Part shown: piece after piece, positions 1 through 9,233 of the stretch
Position numbering within the stretch: position 1 is the first letter of the stretch
How the letters are laid out: each line of letters begins with the position of its first letter
Source: Gemmatimonadetes bacterium 2013_60CM_65_52
GTDB lineage: Bacteria > Gemmatimonadota > Gemmatimonadetes > Gemmatimonadales > Gemmatimonadaceae
Direction: 5' to 3'
Length of the DNA stretch: 64,000 nt
Assembly (NCBI GenBank): GCA_002215645.1
Contig: NGFI01000012.1
Location: 115,258-179,257 of the forward strand
Notes under the pieces: generated by a model
The model's input: the letters and a program-made list of their open reading frames with translations, nothing else
Databases searched by the model: none
What the model was told of the DNA's origin: nothing
Program-made: the position numbers and the translations under genes

Positions 1-1
1 C

Positions 2-544
2 GTCATGCTCCGTGACATCGCGCTGGCGAGATCGCTCGACGTGGACGGTGTCGTGTTCGGCGCGCTGACCGCCGGTGGCGACATCGACGTCGGCACCGTG
101 TCGCAGCTCGTTGACGCAGCCGGCCCGCTCGAGGTGACCTTTCATCGCGCGTTCGATTTCGTGCGCGATCAGAACGTAGCCCTTCAGGCCCTCATCGAGC
201 TCGGCGTGGATCGCGTGCTGACGTCGGGCGGTGCGGCCACGGCGCTCGAGGGTGCCGGGCAGCTTGCCCGGCTCGTCGAGCAGGCGAGCGGAGAGATTCG
301 CATCGTTGCCGGAGGCTCGATCACCGCGGACAACGTGAGCGAGGTCGTGCAGAGGTCGGGCGTGCACGAGGTGCACGTCCGCGGCGCGGCGCGCGTGGAG
401 AGCGAGATGTCGTATCGCGTCAACTGCGTGACACTCGCTCGTCCACACACTGCGGCCGATTACGATCGCATGGTGACGCGCGCCGACGAGATCAGCCGCA
501 TCGCACGCGCCGTGGGCGCCGTCGAGAGCGCCCTGCCAGCTTGA
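2..544 (+). CDS. cutC: CutC-family copper homeostasis protein, 5' end cut by the window
   Basis: This is the C-terminal part of a CutC TIM-barrel protein; the reading frame is open to the left edge, so the true start lies outside. Family signatures are visible: DGVVFGALT, the TFHRAFD motif, and DRVLTSGG followed by a glycine-rich AGGSIT and a final HVRG. CutC proteins are cytoplasmic and were linked genetically to copper tolerance, but their biochemical role is unsettled. It ends convergent with the MFS permease gene, with only four bases between the stop codons. Family assignment is firm; function is known only by family. Confidence 0.88.
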   Translation, partial: VMLRDIALARSLDVDGVVFGALTAGGDIDVGTVSQLVDAAGPLEVTFHRAFDFVRDQNVALQALIELGVDRVLTSGGAATALEGAGQLARLVEQASGEIRIVAGGSITADNVSEVVQRSGVHEVHVRGAARVESEMSYRVNCVTLARPHTAADYDRMVTRADEISRIARAVGAVESALPA

Positions 545-548
545 TCGC

Positions 549-1772
549 CTAGATCGGCGTCTCCGCGGCGGCGGCCTCCGTGCGCGGTCTGAAGATCAGC
601 GCGAACACCACGAGAATTGCGGCGGCACCAACGGCCGGCACCATCCAGATGGCCGGCCAATTGTGCACTGTCACGCCTCCGGCCCCCGGAGACGCGTAGC
701 GGCTCACCACCATGCCGGACACCGACGCGCCGACGAGGTAACCGACTCCGTTGGTCACGAAGTTGATGAACCCCTGTGCGGCCGCGCGAATTTTCGGACC
801 GGCCCGCTGATCCGTGTAGATCTGGCCAGCGACGAAGAAGAAGTCGTAGCACACGCCGTGCAGCAGAATGCCGATGTAGATCAACCACATTCCCGACCCG
901 CTGTTGCCGTGCGCGAACGCGAAGTAGCGGAGCGACCACGCGAGCATGCCGGCGAGCATGATGTACTTGATGCCCGCGCGCCGTAAGGCGAACGGAAGCA
1001 GCAGCATGAAGCCGATCTCCGACATCTGTCCGAACGTTTGAATGAACGCCGGCTCGGGCGCGCTGATCTCGTTGAGGAACGGGTTGGTGAAGGCGTAGTA
1101 GAACTGCAGCGGAATGCACAGCAGGAACGATCCGATCACGAAGATCAGGAAGTCCGAGCTCTTGAGAAGCTGAAGCGCATCGAGACCGAGGGCGTCCTTC
1201 ACGCTGAATGAGGCGCCGGCGCCCTTGGGCGGCGTGTGCGGCAGCAGTAGCGAGAAGGCACCCAGAACGATCGAGGCCAGCGCGGCAAGTCGCATCGGAG
1301 TCGCGAGCGCGTCCGCGTGCAGCACCTTCCCGACGATGATTCCCGCCACGATCCATCCGATGGTGCCGAGCACGCGGATGATGGGGAAGTCGCGCGCCGC
1401 GTCGGTGACGTTGTGAAACGAGATGGAGTTCGTGAGCGACAACGTCGGCATGTAGCACAGCGCGTACAGCAGCAGTAGCGGGTAGAACGAGCTCCATTCC
1501 GTCTGCTGCGAGACGAAGTACATCACCACGCCCCCGGCAATGTGCAGGATCGCCAGCAGCTTCTCGCTCGCAAAGAACCGGTCGGCCACGATCCCCATGA
1601 AGAACGGAGAGATGATGGCCGCGATGGCCATGGCGCCGTACGCGCTGCCGATCTGCGTGTCGCTGAAGTGCAGCGTCCGGCTGAGATACGTGCCCATCGT
1701 CACGAACCACGATCCCCACACGAAGTACTGCAGGAACATCATCGTCGAGAGACGCGTGCGAGTGGAGTTCAT
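549..1772 (-). CDS. MFS permease, nucleoside:H+ symporter-like
   Basis: A 407-residue integral membrane protein with about twelve hydrophobic segments, beginning [20 protein letters not shown]. The N-terminal [18 protein letters not shown] stretch and the overall length fit the NupG/XapB nucleoside symporter group of the major facilitator superfamily. The chosen ATG overlaps the stop of the upstream DUF1080 gene by four bases (ATGA), so the two are translationally coupled. The next genes upstream form a purine-degradation locus, so a nucleoside substrate is attractive. The direct partner, however, is a DUF1080 sugar-hydrolase-like protein, so a sugar or glycoside substrate is an alternative. 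Confidence 0.8.
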   Translation of the reverse strand: MNSTRTRLSTMMFLQYFVWGSWFVTMGTYLSRTLHFSDTQIGSAYGAMAIAAIISPFFMGIVADRFFASEKLLAILHIAGGVVMYFVSQQTEWSSFYPLLLLYALCYMPTLSLTNSISFHNVTDAARDFPIIRVLGTIGWIVAGIIVGKVLHADALATPMRLAALASIVLGAFSLLLPHTPPKGAGASFSVKDALGLDALQLLKSSDFLIFVIGSFLLCIPLQFYYAFTNPFLNEISAPEPAFIQTFGQMSEIGFMLLLPFALRRAGIKYIMLAGMLAWSLRYFAFAHGNSGSGMWLIYIGILLHGVCYDFFFVAGQIYTDQRAGPKIRAAAQGFINFVTNGVGYLVGASVSGMVVSRYASPGAGGVTVHNWPAIWMVPAVGAAAILVVFALIFRPRTEAAAAETPI

Positions 1773-2482
1773 GGGAGGTTCCGGACCTTGATGTTGCGAA
1801 GCATGAGCGTCCCGTCGTGGTCGCCCTGGATGCCGATGTACCCACGCGTAGCGCGTCCATAGTGGGGCCACTCGCCGAACTTGCTGTTCTTCACCTTGGC
1901 CTCCCAGTCGGGGCTGCCGTAGTCGTATTCAACGACCTTCTGTCCGTTCAGCCAGTGCTCGACGTGCGTTCCGCGCACCACGATGCGCGTGGAATTCCAC
2001 TCGCCCGCGGCGTGCACGACGCCAGCCGGCGGGGCGTACAGGCCGTATGCGGCGGCGGCCGAGGTGAGCCGGTTACGGCCATCGGGGTGCCGGGCGTCAT
2101 CGAGTAGTTGATACTCGGTTCCGCTCCAGTAAATCTTCTCGTATTCCTCGGTGGCGCGGTAAAAGATGCCGGCGTTGCCACCGGGGCTGAGCTTCCAGTC
2201 GAGCGACAGCTCGAAGTCGCCGTACTGGTCGCGCGACACGAGATCCTCGACCGACGCGCTCTTGCTGATGACGCCGCCCGTCTCGCTCCAGCCCGCGGGG
2301 AGCTGCGGTTCCTTATAACCGCGCCAGGCGCTGAGCGATGAGAGATCGCGCCAACCATCGGGTCCGGCCGGTGTCACACTCGCCGACGGAGACGGGGACA
2401 TCGTAGGACGCTGACTGTGGCTACAGGCGGCCGTGAGCGCGAGTGCGGCGACGGCGACGCCGAGCATTGCTGGTCGGAGCAT
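1769..2482 (-). CDS. DUF1080 (3-keto-disaccharide hydrolase-like) lipoprotein
   Basis: A 237-residue secreted protein. It starts with a hydrophobic signal and a lipobox ending LTAAC, so it is probably lipidated and membrane-anchored. A Ser/Pro-rich linker follows, then a concanavalin-like beta-sandwich of the DUF1080 family, with typical segments [28 protein letters not shown] and GYIGIQGD. Members have been tied to 3-keto-glycoside hydrolysis or glycan binding. An upstream in-frame extension exists, but only this ATG gives a sensible signal peptide. It overlaps the following permease start (ATGA), so the pair may import and process a glycoside or nucleoside; the substrate is unknown. Confidence 0.85.
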   Translation of the reverse strand: MLRPAMLGVAVAALALTAACSHSQRPTMSPSPSASVTPAGPDGWRDLSSLSAWRGYKEPQLPAGWSETGGVISKSASVEDLVSRDQYGDFELSLDWKLSPGGNAGIFYRATEEYEKIYWSGTEYQLLDDARHPDGRNRLTSAAAAYGLYAPPAGVVHAAGEWNSTRIVVRGTHVEHWLNGQKVVEYDYGSPDWEAKVKNSKFGEWPHYGRATRGYIGIQGDHDGTLMLRNIKVRNLP

Positions 2483-2576
2483 TTCCACCTCGAATGGGTT
2501 CGACAATTGTGCCGCAACGCGGCATCCAATAAGAGGGCGCGGCGGCGGGATTCTCACAAGAGGCGCGAGGCGTCGA

Positions 2577-3923
2577 TCACCCGCGCACCTCTCCGGCCCC
2601 CTGGTGGCCGTCACGCATGCCGCGATTTCGCAGAATCGTCATGAAGGAACGGCCCCGCAGCTCCTCCACGGCCAGCCCCGTCATGGCGACGGCATCCGCT
2701 TCCGTGATCGCCCCGGAATTCACGCCGCGCAGAAAGAAGTTCAGCAGCCCCTGCCCGGTGGCCGCATCGTCGAACACGTCGCCGACGAGCGTGGCCTGCG
2801 CCGCCTTGCCGACGAAGTTGGACAGCCGCGCCGCCGCCGCATCGATGCCGTCCAGGAAGAAGGCGTAGAGGGCGGCATACCGCGTCACGAGCTGCGCGGG
2901 ATGGAGGTCCCATCCCTGATAGAAGCCACCGACGAGCGAGTGCGTCACGTCGTCGAAATGCCGCTTCCACGCACCATGAACGCTCGCTCGATTCGCGGCG
3001 ATCTGGGCGGCCGTCAGCCCATCGCCGCGATGGATCGCCACGGGCATCACGGTGGTGGATCCGTCCGACAACCATACACCCGTTCCGGCGAATGCCACCT
3101 GCATCACATGCTTCGCATAGTCGCAGGCGGAGTGCCGCATGTGCTGATGCGCAGCGGTGATGTTGACGCCGGCCGTGTAGTCGTACGTTCCGAAGTGCGC
3201 GCCAACCAACCTGCCGCCTGAGACGTCCGGGATGCGCGGCAGCAGCGACCGGCCGTCGCTCCCAAGCACAATCTGCGGGGTCTCGACCATGATCTCGAAC
3301 CGAAGCGTGCCGGCCGGCAGCAGGAGCACGGTCTCCAGGCGCTCGAGCTCCGCGACGATGTGCTCCACCTGCTCGATGATGACGATCTTGGGCACCGTGA
3401 CGACGAACTGCTCCGGCAGCCGTCCGGCCTGGCGGACGACGTCCGTCACCAGGATCTCGAGCGTGCGCGTGGCGCGAGCACGGAGCTCTTCGTTGAGCGG
3501 TTTGATGCGCACGCCCACGAAGGGCGGTAGTGTGCCGTCCCGCATGCCTGCGGCGAGCGACTCGGCCACAGCGCGTGCGTGCCGGTCCTCCTCCGCGTCG
3601 GGACGATTGCCGTATCCGTCCTCGAAATCCACACGGAAATCTTCCACCGGCTCGCGGAGCAGCTTGCTCCGCACGCGGTCGTAGATGGTCGCCAGCGCCG
3701 GATGATTCGCGATGCCGAGGGCATCGCCGAGTACGGTAGCGTCGGGTGCATACTCGTCGAGCGCACGAAGCGCGACGTCACCCAGCCTGCGCGCGGCGTC
3801 CGGGCGAAAGAGCTGCGCGCCGCCATACACCGTGTGCACCGGCTGCCGCGTGCCCGACTCACCAGGGTAGCGGACGGCAAAAGCGAGATTTGCCGCGCGA
3901 AGGGCGTCGTGAGTCGTCGTCAT
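2577..3923 (-). CDS. DUF6986 aldolase/citrate-lyase-like protein
   Basis: A 448-residue protein resembling the HpcH/HpaI aldolase-citrate lyase (TIM-barrel) superfamily. Segments include DFRVDFEDGYG, FVGVRIKPLNEE, FVVTVPKI, RFEIMVETPQIVLG and AHFGTYDYTAGVNI. The acidic VDFEDGYG and IMVETPQ strands are where this fold binds metal and substrate. Its ATG overlaps the stop of the guanine-deaminase gene by four bases, putting it in the purine-catabolism locus. A role in handling a small oxo-acid derived from that pathway is plausible but unproven. A longer in-frame extension into the deaminase gene was rejected because it is antisense-like in composition. Confidence 0.75.
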   Translation of the reverse strand: MTTTHDALRAANLAFAVRYPGESGTRQPVHTVYGGAQLFRPDAARRLGDVALRALDEYAPDATVLGDALGIANHPALATIYDRVRSKLLREPVEDFRVDFEDGYGNRPDAEEDRHARAVAESLAAGMRDGTLPPFVGVRIKPLNEELRARATRTLEILVTDVVRQAGRLPEQFVVTVPKIVIIEQVEHIVAELERLETVLLLPAGTLRFEIMVETPQIVLGSDGRSLLPRIPDVSGGRLVGAHFGTYDYTAGVNITAAHQHMRHSACDYAKHVMQVAFAGTGVWLSDGSTTVMPVAIHRGDGLTAAQIAANRASVHGAWKRHFDDVTHSLVGGFYQGWDLHPAQLVTRYAALYAFFLDGIDAAAARLSNFVGKAAQATLVGDVFDDAATGQGLLNFFLRGVNSGAITEADAVAMTGLAVEELRGRSFMTILRNRGMRDGHQGAGEVRG

Positions 3924-4489
3924 CCGTTGTAGATCCGTCCGCCCTTCGCATGGTAGTGCTCGAGGACGGCCTGCGCATCTGCACGGAGTACGTTGCGCAC
4001 GACGCCGATACCCCGCTCCTCGAGATACTGGTACGACTCGGGAAACACCGGGCCCTCCTCGAAGTGGAGCTTCGACGCATCGTCGCGGCTCGCACCGCAC
4101 ACGATGCGCTTGACCCCGCTCCACAGCGTGGCGCCCAGGCACATCGCACACGGCTCACACGACGTGAAGAGCTCGTGCGCGGACAGGCCAGGCGCCGCCA
4201 GCGTGAACGAGCCGAGGCGCCGCTGGGCCATCATGAACGCCACGATCTCGCCGTGCAGCACGCTGTTGTTGAGCCGAACGACGCTGTTCATGCCGACGGC
4301 GACGAGGCGCCCCGACACCGATTCGAAGATGGCCGCCCCGAACGGGCCCCCGGTATCGCGCTCGACGTTCTCGTGCGCCACGGCGATGGCCAGGCGCATC
4401 CGCTCCTCATCGGAGCCAAAGCGCCGATCCCAATCGACCATCTCGTCCACCCAATCCGGGTAGCCGATGCGGACGTCGAATTGCGGCAT
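3920..4489 (-). CDS. Nucleoside/guanine deaminase (CDA fold)
   Basis: A 189-residue cytidine-deaminase-fold enzyme. The zinc site is complete: HGE (near residue 79) supplies the His ligand and catalytic Glu, and SCEPCAMC supplies the two Cys ligands. Length and the FGAAIFESVSG region fit the GuaD-type guanine deaminases, which convert guanine to xanthine and ammonia. That fits the divergent xanthine dehydrogenase genes 94 bases away. The short intergenic region should hold promoters for both arms. A broader nucleoside or cytosine deaminase specificity cannot be excluded from sequence alone. Confidence 0.85.
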   Translation of the reverse strand: MPQFDVRIGYPDWVDEMVDWDRRFGSDEERMRLAIAVAHENVERDTGGPFGAAIFESVSGRLVAVGMNSVVRLNNSVLHGEIVAFMMAQRRLGSFTLAAPGLSAHELFTSCEPCAMCLGATLWSGVKRIVCGASRDDASKLHFEEGPVFPESYQYLEERGIGVVRNVLRADAQAVLEHYHAKGGRIYNG

Positions 4490-4583
4490 GCGCGGAAGCT
4501 ATGCGCAGCGGCGCGGGGCGCCACGTGGTTGACTGGGCTCCGGCCGGCGAGCAACTTCGCGCATCGCCGCAGGAGATTCCTGC

Positions 4584-6692
4584 ATGTCGGTCGTCGGCAC
4601 CAGCGTCGCGCGGAAGGACGGGATCGGCAAGGCCACCGGCGCCGCGAAGTATGCCGATGACCTGTCGATCCCCGGCATGCTCTTCGGACGCACCGTTCGT
4701 TCGACGATTCCGTGCGGACGCGTCAAGCGCATCCGATACGACTTCGACACGACCGGATTCACGATCGTCGACCGTCGGGACATCCCGCTGGATGGGCGCA
4801 ACGTCGTTGCACTCATCGAGGACGACCAGCCCTTCCTCGTCGAGCGCGACGTGCGCCATGTCGCCGAGCCGATCGTGCTGCTCGCACACGCGGACCGCGA
4901 GAAGCTGCTCGCGGCGGACGTGATCATCGAGTACGAGGTCGAGCCGCCTGTCTTCGATCCGGAAGCATCGACCGAGTCCCTCAAGACGCTCACCATCGAC
5001 AAGGGACACCTCGACGCCGGCTTTGCCCAGGCTGACGTCATCGTGGAAGGCACCTACCGCACGGGCCACCAGGAGCATGTTTACATCGAGCCGAACGGAG
5101 TCATCGCCGTGCCGGAAGACGGAGGCATTGCCATCTTCGGCTCGATTCAATGCCCATTTTACGTGGTCAAAGCGCTGAAATCGCTACTCGGGCCGAAAGC
5201 ACATGTCCGCGTCGTGCAAACAGAGACGGGAGGCGGATTCGGCGGCAAGGAGGAATACCCCTCCATGATCGCGGGGCACGCCACGCTCCTGGCGCTCAAA
5301 GCGGGCCTTCCGGTGAAGATCGTGTACGATCGAACGGAAGACATGATCGCGACGACCAAGCGTCATCCGTCGATCGTGCGGCATCGCACCGGCGTGAAGC
5401 GCGACGGAACGCTCGTCGCGATGGACGTCGAGGTCATTCTCGACGGCGGAGCGTACATCACACTCAGTCCCGTTGTTCTCTCACGCGGCTGCATTCACGC
5501 CGCGGGACCATACCGTTGCGACAACGTCCGCATCCGCGGCCGTGCGATGCTCACGAATACACCGCCCAACGGCGCGTTTCGCGGCTTCGGTGCGCCGCAG
5601 ACGATCTTCGCCATCGAAGCACACATGGATCGCATCGCCGAAGCACTCGGCGTCGACCCCGTGACCATTCGCGAGCGAAACGCACTCGTGCCGGGCGACA
5701 CGACGGCCACGGGACAGCGACTCACGGCCGACTGCAGCGCGCTCCCGGTGTTGCGCGAGGCCGTCGAACGGACCGACTTTCGCCGCAAGCGTGAGGCGTT
5801 ACGCGGCACCAACCGTGGCATCGGTCTGTCGCTCTTCTACCATGGCTCAGGCTTCACCGGCAGTGGCGAGCTCCGTCTGGCGTCCAAGGCGGCGCTCGAG
5901 CTCACCGACCACGGCGTGCGCATTCTGGTGAGCAGCACGGAGATCGGGCAGGGCACGCGCACGATGCACGCACAGATCGTCGCGGAGACGCTGGGCATCC
6001 CCTACGAGGACGTCGACGTCGCCCAGCCGGACACGACGCTCGTGCCCGACAGCGGCCCGACCGTGGCGTCGCGCACCTGCATGGTTGTGGGCCGCATCCT
6101 TCAGCGATGCGCGGAAGACCTGAAACGCCGGCTTGGCGACCTCACACCGGCGGAGTATTACCGGGCGCATGGCCCCTTCACGATCGTGCGCGAGCACGAG
6201 CCTCCAGGCTGGATTCAGTGGGACGACGAGACCTACACCGGAGACGCATACGCGACGTACGCCTGGGGATGCGACGTCGTCGAGGTGGAGCTGGACGCGG
6301 ACACATGCGAAGTCCGTCCACTCCATCTCACCGCGGTGCAGGAGGTCGGCAAGGCAATTCACCCCGCGCTCGCCCGGGGACAAATCGAGGGCGGGAGTGC
6401 GCAGGGCATCGGATACGCAATCGTCGAGCACGTGGCGATGCGCGACGGCGTGATGGCCAACGCGTCATTGACGAACTACACCATTCCGACGACGCTCGAC
6501 ACACCCGCGATGGACATCGTGCTTCTCGAGAACCCCTATGAGGACGGACCCTTTGGCGCAAAAGGGCTGGGTGAGCTGCCGATGGATGGTCCGGCACCGG
6601 CGGTCATCAACGCGCTGCGTCACCTTGGCGTCGACCTGTCTGAAATCCCCGCGACACCCGAACGTGTGATGAGCGCATGCGGCTCACGCTGA
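4584..6692 (+). CDS. xdhA: Xanthine dehydrogenase, molybdopterin-binding subunit
   Basis: A 702-residue molybdenum hydroxylase large subunit that oxidises hypoxanthine and xanthine to urate. Recognisable parts are the N-terminal a/b hammerhead domain (GKATGAAKYADDL), the cofactor loop GGGFGGKEE, GAFRGFGAPQ, and the C-terminal GAKGLGELP carrying the catalytic Glu. An AGGAG ribosome-binding site lies eight bases before the ATG. The stop overlaps the start of the iron-sulfur subunit by about 16 bases, so the three subunits are coupled in the order large, Fe-S, FAD, followed by ureide-pathway genes. That context supports xanthine rather than another aldehyde or aromatic substrate. Confidence 0.92.
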   Translation: MSVVGTSVARKDGIGKATGAAKYADDLSIPGMLFGRTVRSTIPCGRVKRIRYDFDTTGFTIVDRRDIPLDGRNVVALIEDDQPFLVERDVRHVAEPIVLLAHADREKLLAADVIIEYEVEPPVFDPEASTESLKTLTIDKGHLDAGFAQADVIVEGTYRTGHQEHVYIEPNGVIAVPEDGGIAIFGSIQCPFYVVKALKSLLGPKAHVRVVQTETGGGFGGKEEYPSMIAGHATLLALKAGLPVKIVYDRTEDMIATTKRHPSIVRHRTGVKRDGTLVAMDVEVILDGGAYITLSPVVLSRGCIHAAGPYRCDNVRIRGRAMLTNTPPNGAFRGFGAPQTIFAIEAHMDRIAEALGVDPVTIRERNALVPGDTTATGQRLTADCSALPVLREAVERTDFRRKREALRGTNRGIGLSLFYHGSGFTGSGELRLASKAALELTDHGVRILVSSTEIGQGTRTMHAQIVAETLGIPYEDVDVAQPDTTLVPDSGPTVASRTCMVVGRILQRCAEDLKRRLGDLTPAEYYRAHGPFTIVREHEPPGWIQWDDETYTGDAYATYAWGCDVVEVELDADTCEVRPLHLTAVQEVGKAIHPALARGQIEGGSAQGIGYAIVEHVAMRDGVMANASLTNYTIPTTLDTPAMDIVLLENPYEDGPFGAKGLGELPMDGPAPAVINALRHLGVDLSEIPATPERVMSACGSR

Positions 6693-7114
6693 ACGGAGCG
6701 GTAACGGATGTGGAGGCTGCGCCGGGAAGGCGACTCCTCGACGTTCTCCGCGAGGAATGCGGCCTGACCGGTACCAAGGAAGGATGTGGCGAGGGCGAGT
6801 GCGGTGCCTGCACGGTGCTCATGAACGGCCAGCTCGTCGTCTCGTGTCTCGTACCGTTCGCGCAGGCGGAGGGCGCCGAGATCCGCACCATCGAGGGGGT
6901 CGGTGATCATGCGCTACAGCAACACTTCATGAGCGAGGCTGGCGCACAGTGCGGCATCTGCACACCAGGCATGGTGATGACCGCGTCCACACTGTCACGC
7001 GATGCAACGCTCGAAGACATTCGCATCGCGCTCGCGGGCAATCTGTGCCGCTGTACGGGGTATGAAGCGATCTATCGCGCCATCCAGCGCGCGCGTGCGG
7101 CTACATCCGCGTGA
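6677..7114 (+). CDS. xdhC: Xanthine dehydrogenase, [2Fe-2S] subunit
   Basis: A 145-residue two-cluster ferredoxin-like subunit. The plant-type cluster motif reads GCGEGECGACTV, and the second cluster is bound by QCGICTPGM and LCRCTGY. It passes electrons from the molybdenum centre to the FAD subunit. It begins inside the 3' end of the large-subunit gene and its stop overlaps the GTG start of the FAD subunit (GTGA), giving tight stoichiometric coupling. Length is slightly short of typical Fe-S subunits (about 160) but all eight cluster cysteines are present. Naming of xdhB and xdhC differs between organisms. Confidence 0.93.
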   Translation: MRLTLNGAVTDVEAAPGRRLLDVLREECGLTGTKEGCGEGECGACTVLMNGQLVVSCLVPFAQAEGAEIRTIEGVGDHALQQHFMSEAGAQCGICTPGMVMTASTLSRDATLEDIRIALAGNLCRCTGYEAIYRAIQRARAATSA

Positions 7115-7923
7115 AGTCCGCCCTCTCACAACTTTCGTTCGCGCGTCCGCGCACGCTGGAAGAGGCGCTGACGCTGCTGCGCGATGAACCGCTCGTTCCC
7201 ATTGCGGGCGCGACGGATCTTTACGTTGGGCTCAATTTCGGTACGCTCAAGGCGCAGCGCTTCCTCGACATCACCAGGCTCGAGGAGCTGCGCGGCATCA
7301 GTGTCACCGGCGATCGACTCGTCATCGGCGCGGGCACCACATACACCACGATCATGCATTCCGCGTCCGTTCGTGCGCACTGGCCGATACTGGCCGACGC
7401 CGCATCACAGGTCGGTGGCGTTCAGATTCAGAATCGCGGTACGCTGGGTGGCAACGTCGCGAACGCGTCGCCGGCGGGAGACACACTTCCCGTTCTCGCG
7501 GTTGCGGATGCGATTCTCCAGCTTCGCAGCGCGCAGAGCCAGCGCGCGGTGCCGTTCAATTCCTTCTACACCGGCTACCGGCAAACCGTATTGCGGCCCG
7601 ACGAGCTCATCGTGTCGATCGAGCTGCCGATGGTGGAGGGAAAGCAGTGGTTCCGGAAGGTCGGCACGCGTGCAGCGCAGGCGATCTCGAAGCTCGTCAT
7701 GGCCGCCGTGAGAACAGAAGCACCGCGAATCGCGCTCGGCAGCGTCGCTCCGACGCCACTCAGACTGCGCCGCACTGAGGCGGCGCTCGCCGGCGGAAGC
7801 TCCATCGAGGACGCGATCGGCGTCTTACAGACCGAGATCACGCCAATCGATGACTTGCGCTCGAGCGAAGCGTATCGGCGGGCCGTGGCGGGCAACCTCC
7901 TGCGTCGCTTCTGGGCCTCGTGA
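7111..7923 (+). CDS. xdhB: Xanthine dehydrogenase, FAD-binding subunit
   Basis: A 270-residue FAD-binding subunit of a molybdenum hydroxylase, starting with GTG. The two flavin motifs are clear: PIAGATDLYVGL near residue 30 and RGTLGGNVANASPAGDTLP near residue 110. It takes electrons from the [2Fe-2S] subunit and passes them to NAD+ or another acceptor. It overlaps its neighbours by four bases on each side: the Fe-S subunit upstream and allantoinase downstream. No unusual substitutions were seen. Confidence 0.92.
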   Translation: MKSALSQLSFARPRTLEEALTLLRDEPLVPIAGATDLYVGLNFGTLKAQRFLDITRLEELRGISVTGDRLVIGAGTTYTTIMHSASVRAHWPILADAASQVGGVQIQNRGTLGGNVANASPAGDTLPVLAVADAILQLRSAQSQRAVPFNSFYTGYRQTVLRPDELIVSIELPMVEGKQWFRKVGTRAAQAISKLVMAAVRTEAPRIALGSVAPTPLRLRRTEAALAGGSSIEDAIGVLQTEITPIDDLRSSEAYRRAVAGNLLRRFWAS

Positions 7924-9233
7924 TCATCCGCGGCACACGTGTGTTGGCAAATGGCCGGCTTGGCCCTTCAGCCATCCACGTACTCTACGGTGTGATTTCC
8001 GCCGTGACGGAATTCGGTGAGACGCGAGGCGACGACGACATCATCGAAGCGGGTGACGACGTTGTAATGCCAGGGCTCGTCGACACCCACGTGCACGTGA
8101 ACGAGCCGGGACGCACGGAGTGGGAAGGATTCACGAGCGCCACGCATGCAGCAGCGGCCGGCGGCATCACGACCATTTACGACATGCCGCTGAACAGCAT
8201 TCCTGCGACAACCAGCGTCCGGGCGCTGGCCGCCAAACGGGATGCCGCGGCCGGAAATTGCATCATCGACGTCGGCTTCATTGGCGGTGTGGTGCCGGGA
8301 AATGCCAACGAGCTCGAGGGACTCCACGCGCAAGGCATCCGTCTCTTCAAATGTTTTCTCGTGCCGTCGGGCGTCGAAGAGTTTCCTGCCGTAACGGAGA
8401 CGGACCTGCGAATCGCCATGCCTGTACTCAGGCGGCTGGACGCAACGCTGATGGTCCACGCCGAGCTGCCGGGGCACATCAACGCCGCTTTGCACGGCGA
8501 CCCGCGCAGATACCGGACATATCTCGCGTCACGGCCCGCGTCGGCGGAAACGGAGGCAATCGCGCTGATCATTCGCCTCGCGGCGGAACTGGGCACACGC
8601 GTCCACATCGTGCACGTGTCTTCAGCCGCCTCGCTGCCGCAGATTCGCGAGGCACGTCAGCGAGGCATTCGCATCACATGTGAAACATGCCCGCATTACC
8701 TGACGTTTGCGGCCGAGGAGATTCCGGACGGCGCGACGCAGTTCAAGTGTGCGCCGCCGATTCGATCGCGCGCCGACCGCGAGCTGCTCTGGGATGCGGT
8801 CCTGACCGGCGACATCGACATGATCGCCAGTGATCATTCACCCTGTCCGCCCGGCATGAAATTGCGTGAGACCGGTGATTTCCTTCACGCATGGGGCGGC
8901 ATTGCATCCCTCCAGGTGAGCCTGCCGTCCGTATGGCACGAGGGTCGAAAGCGGGGCCTGACCGTCGACCGCCTCGCGCGGCTGATGTGCGAAGCACCGG
9001 CGCAACTCGCCGGTGTGAGCGAGCGTAAAGGGCGCCTTGCGCAGGGCTTCGACGCGGACCTCTTCATCTGGCAACCGGACGCCCCAGTCGCGGTTAACGC
9101 TGCAACGCTGTATCATCGGCATGCGGTTAGCCCGTATGATGGCCTGACGCTCACCGGGAGCGTAACGGCGACATTCGCACGAGGAAACGCGGTGTTCCAC
9201 GACGGACGTATCACTGCTTCGATTCGCGCATGA
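7920..9233 (+). CDS. allB: Allantoinase
   Basis: A 437-residue cyclic amidohydrolase that opens the hydantoin ring of allantoin to give allantoate. It starts with a GTG overlapping the FAD-subunit stop. The binuclear metal site is visible: DTHVHVNEPGRTEWEGF, FKCFLVPSG with the lysine expected to be carbamylated, HAELPG, HIVHVSS, and SDHSPCPP. The sequence TCETCPHYL is also typical of allantoinase rather than dihydropyrimidinase. It is followed immediately by allantoicase, giving consecutive pathway steps in consecutive genes. Confidence 0.93.
   Translation: MIIRGTRVLANGRLGPSAIHVLYGVISAVTEFGETRGDDDIIEAGDDVVMPGLVDTHVHVNEPGRTEWEGFTSATHAAAAGGITTIYDMPLNSIPATTSVRALAAKRDAAAGNCIIDVGFIGGVVPGNANELEGLHAQGIRLFKCFLVPSGVEEFPAVTETDLRIAMPVLRRLDATLMVHAELPGHINAALHGDPRRYRTYLASRPASAETEAIALIIRLAAELGTRVHIVHVSSAASLPQIREARQRGIRITCETCPHYLTFAAEEIPDGATQFKCAPPIRSRADRELLWDAVLTGDIDMIASDHSPCPPGMKLRETGDFLHAWGGIASLQVSLPSVWHEGRKRGLTVDRLARLMCEAPAQLAGVSERKGRLAQGFDADLFIWQPDAPVAVNAATLYHRHAVSPYDGLTLTGSVTATFARGNAVFHDGRITASIRA

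Noticed and set aside
460..1860. A 466-codon open frame overlapping the MFS permease and DUF1080 genes
   Set aside because: Same-strand shadow frame of the permease, arginine-rich composition and no domain motifs; typical of GC-rich DNA.
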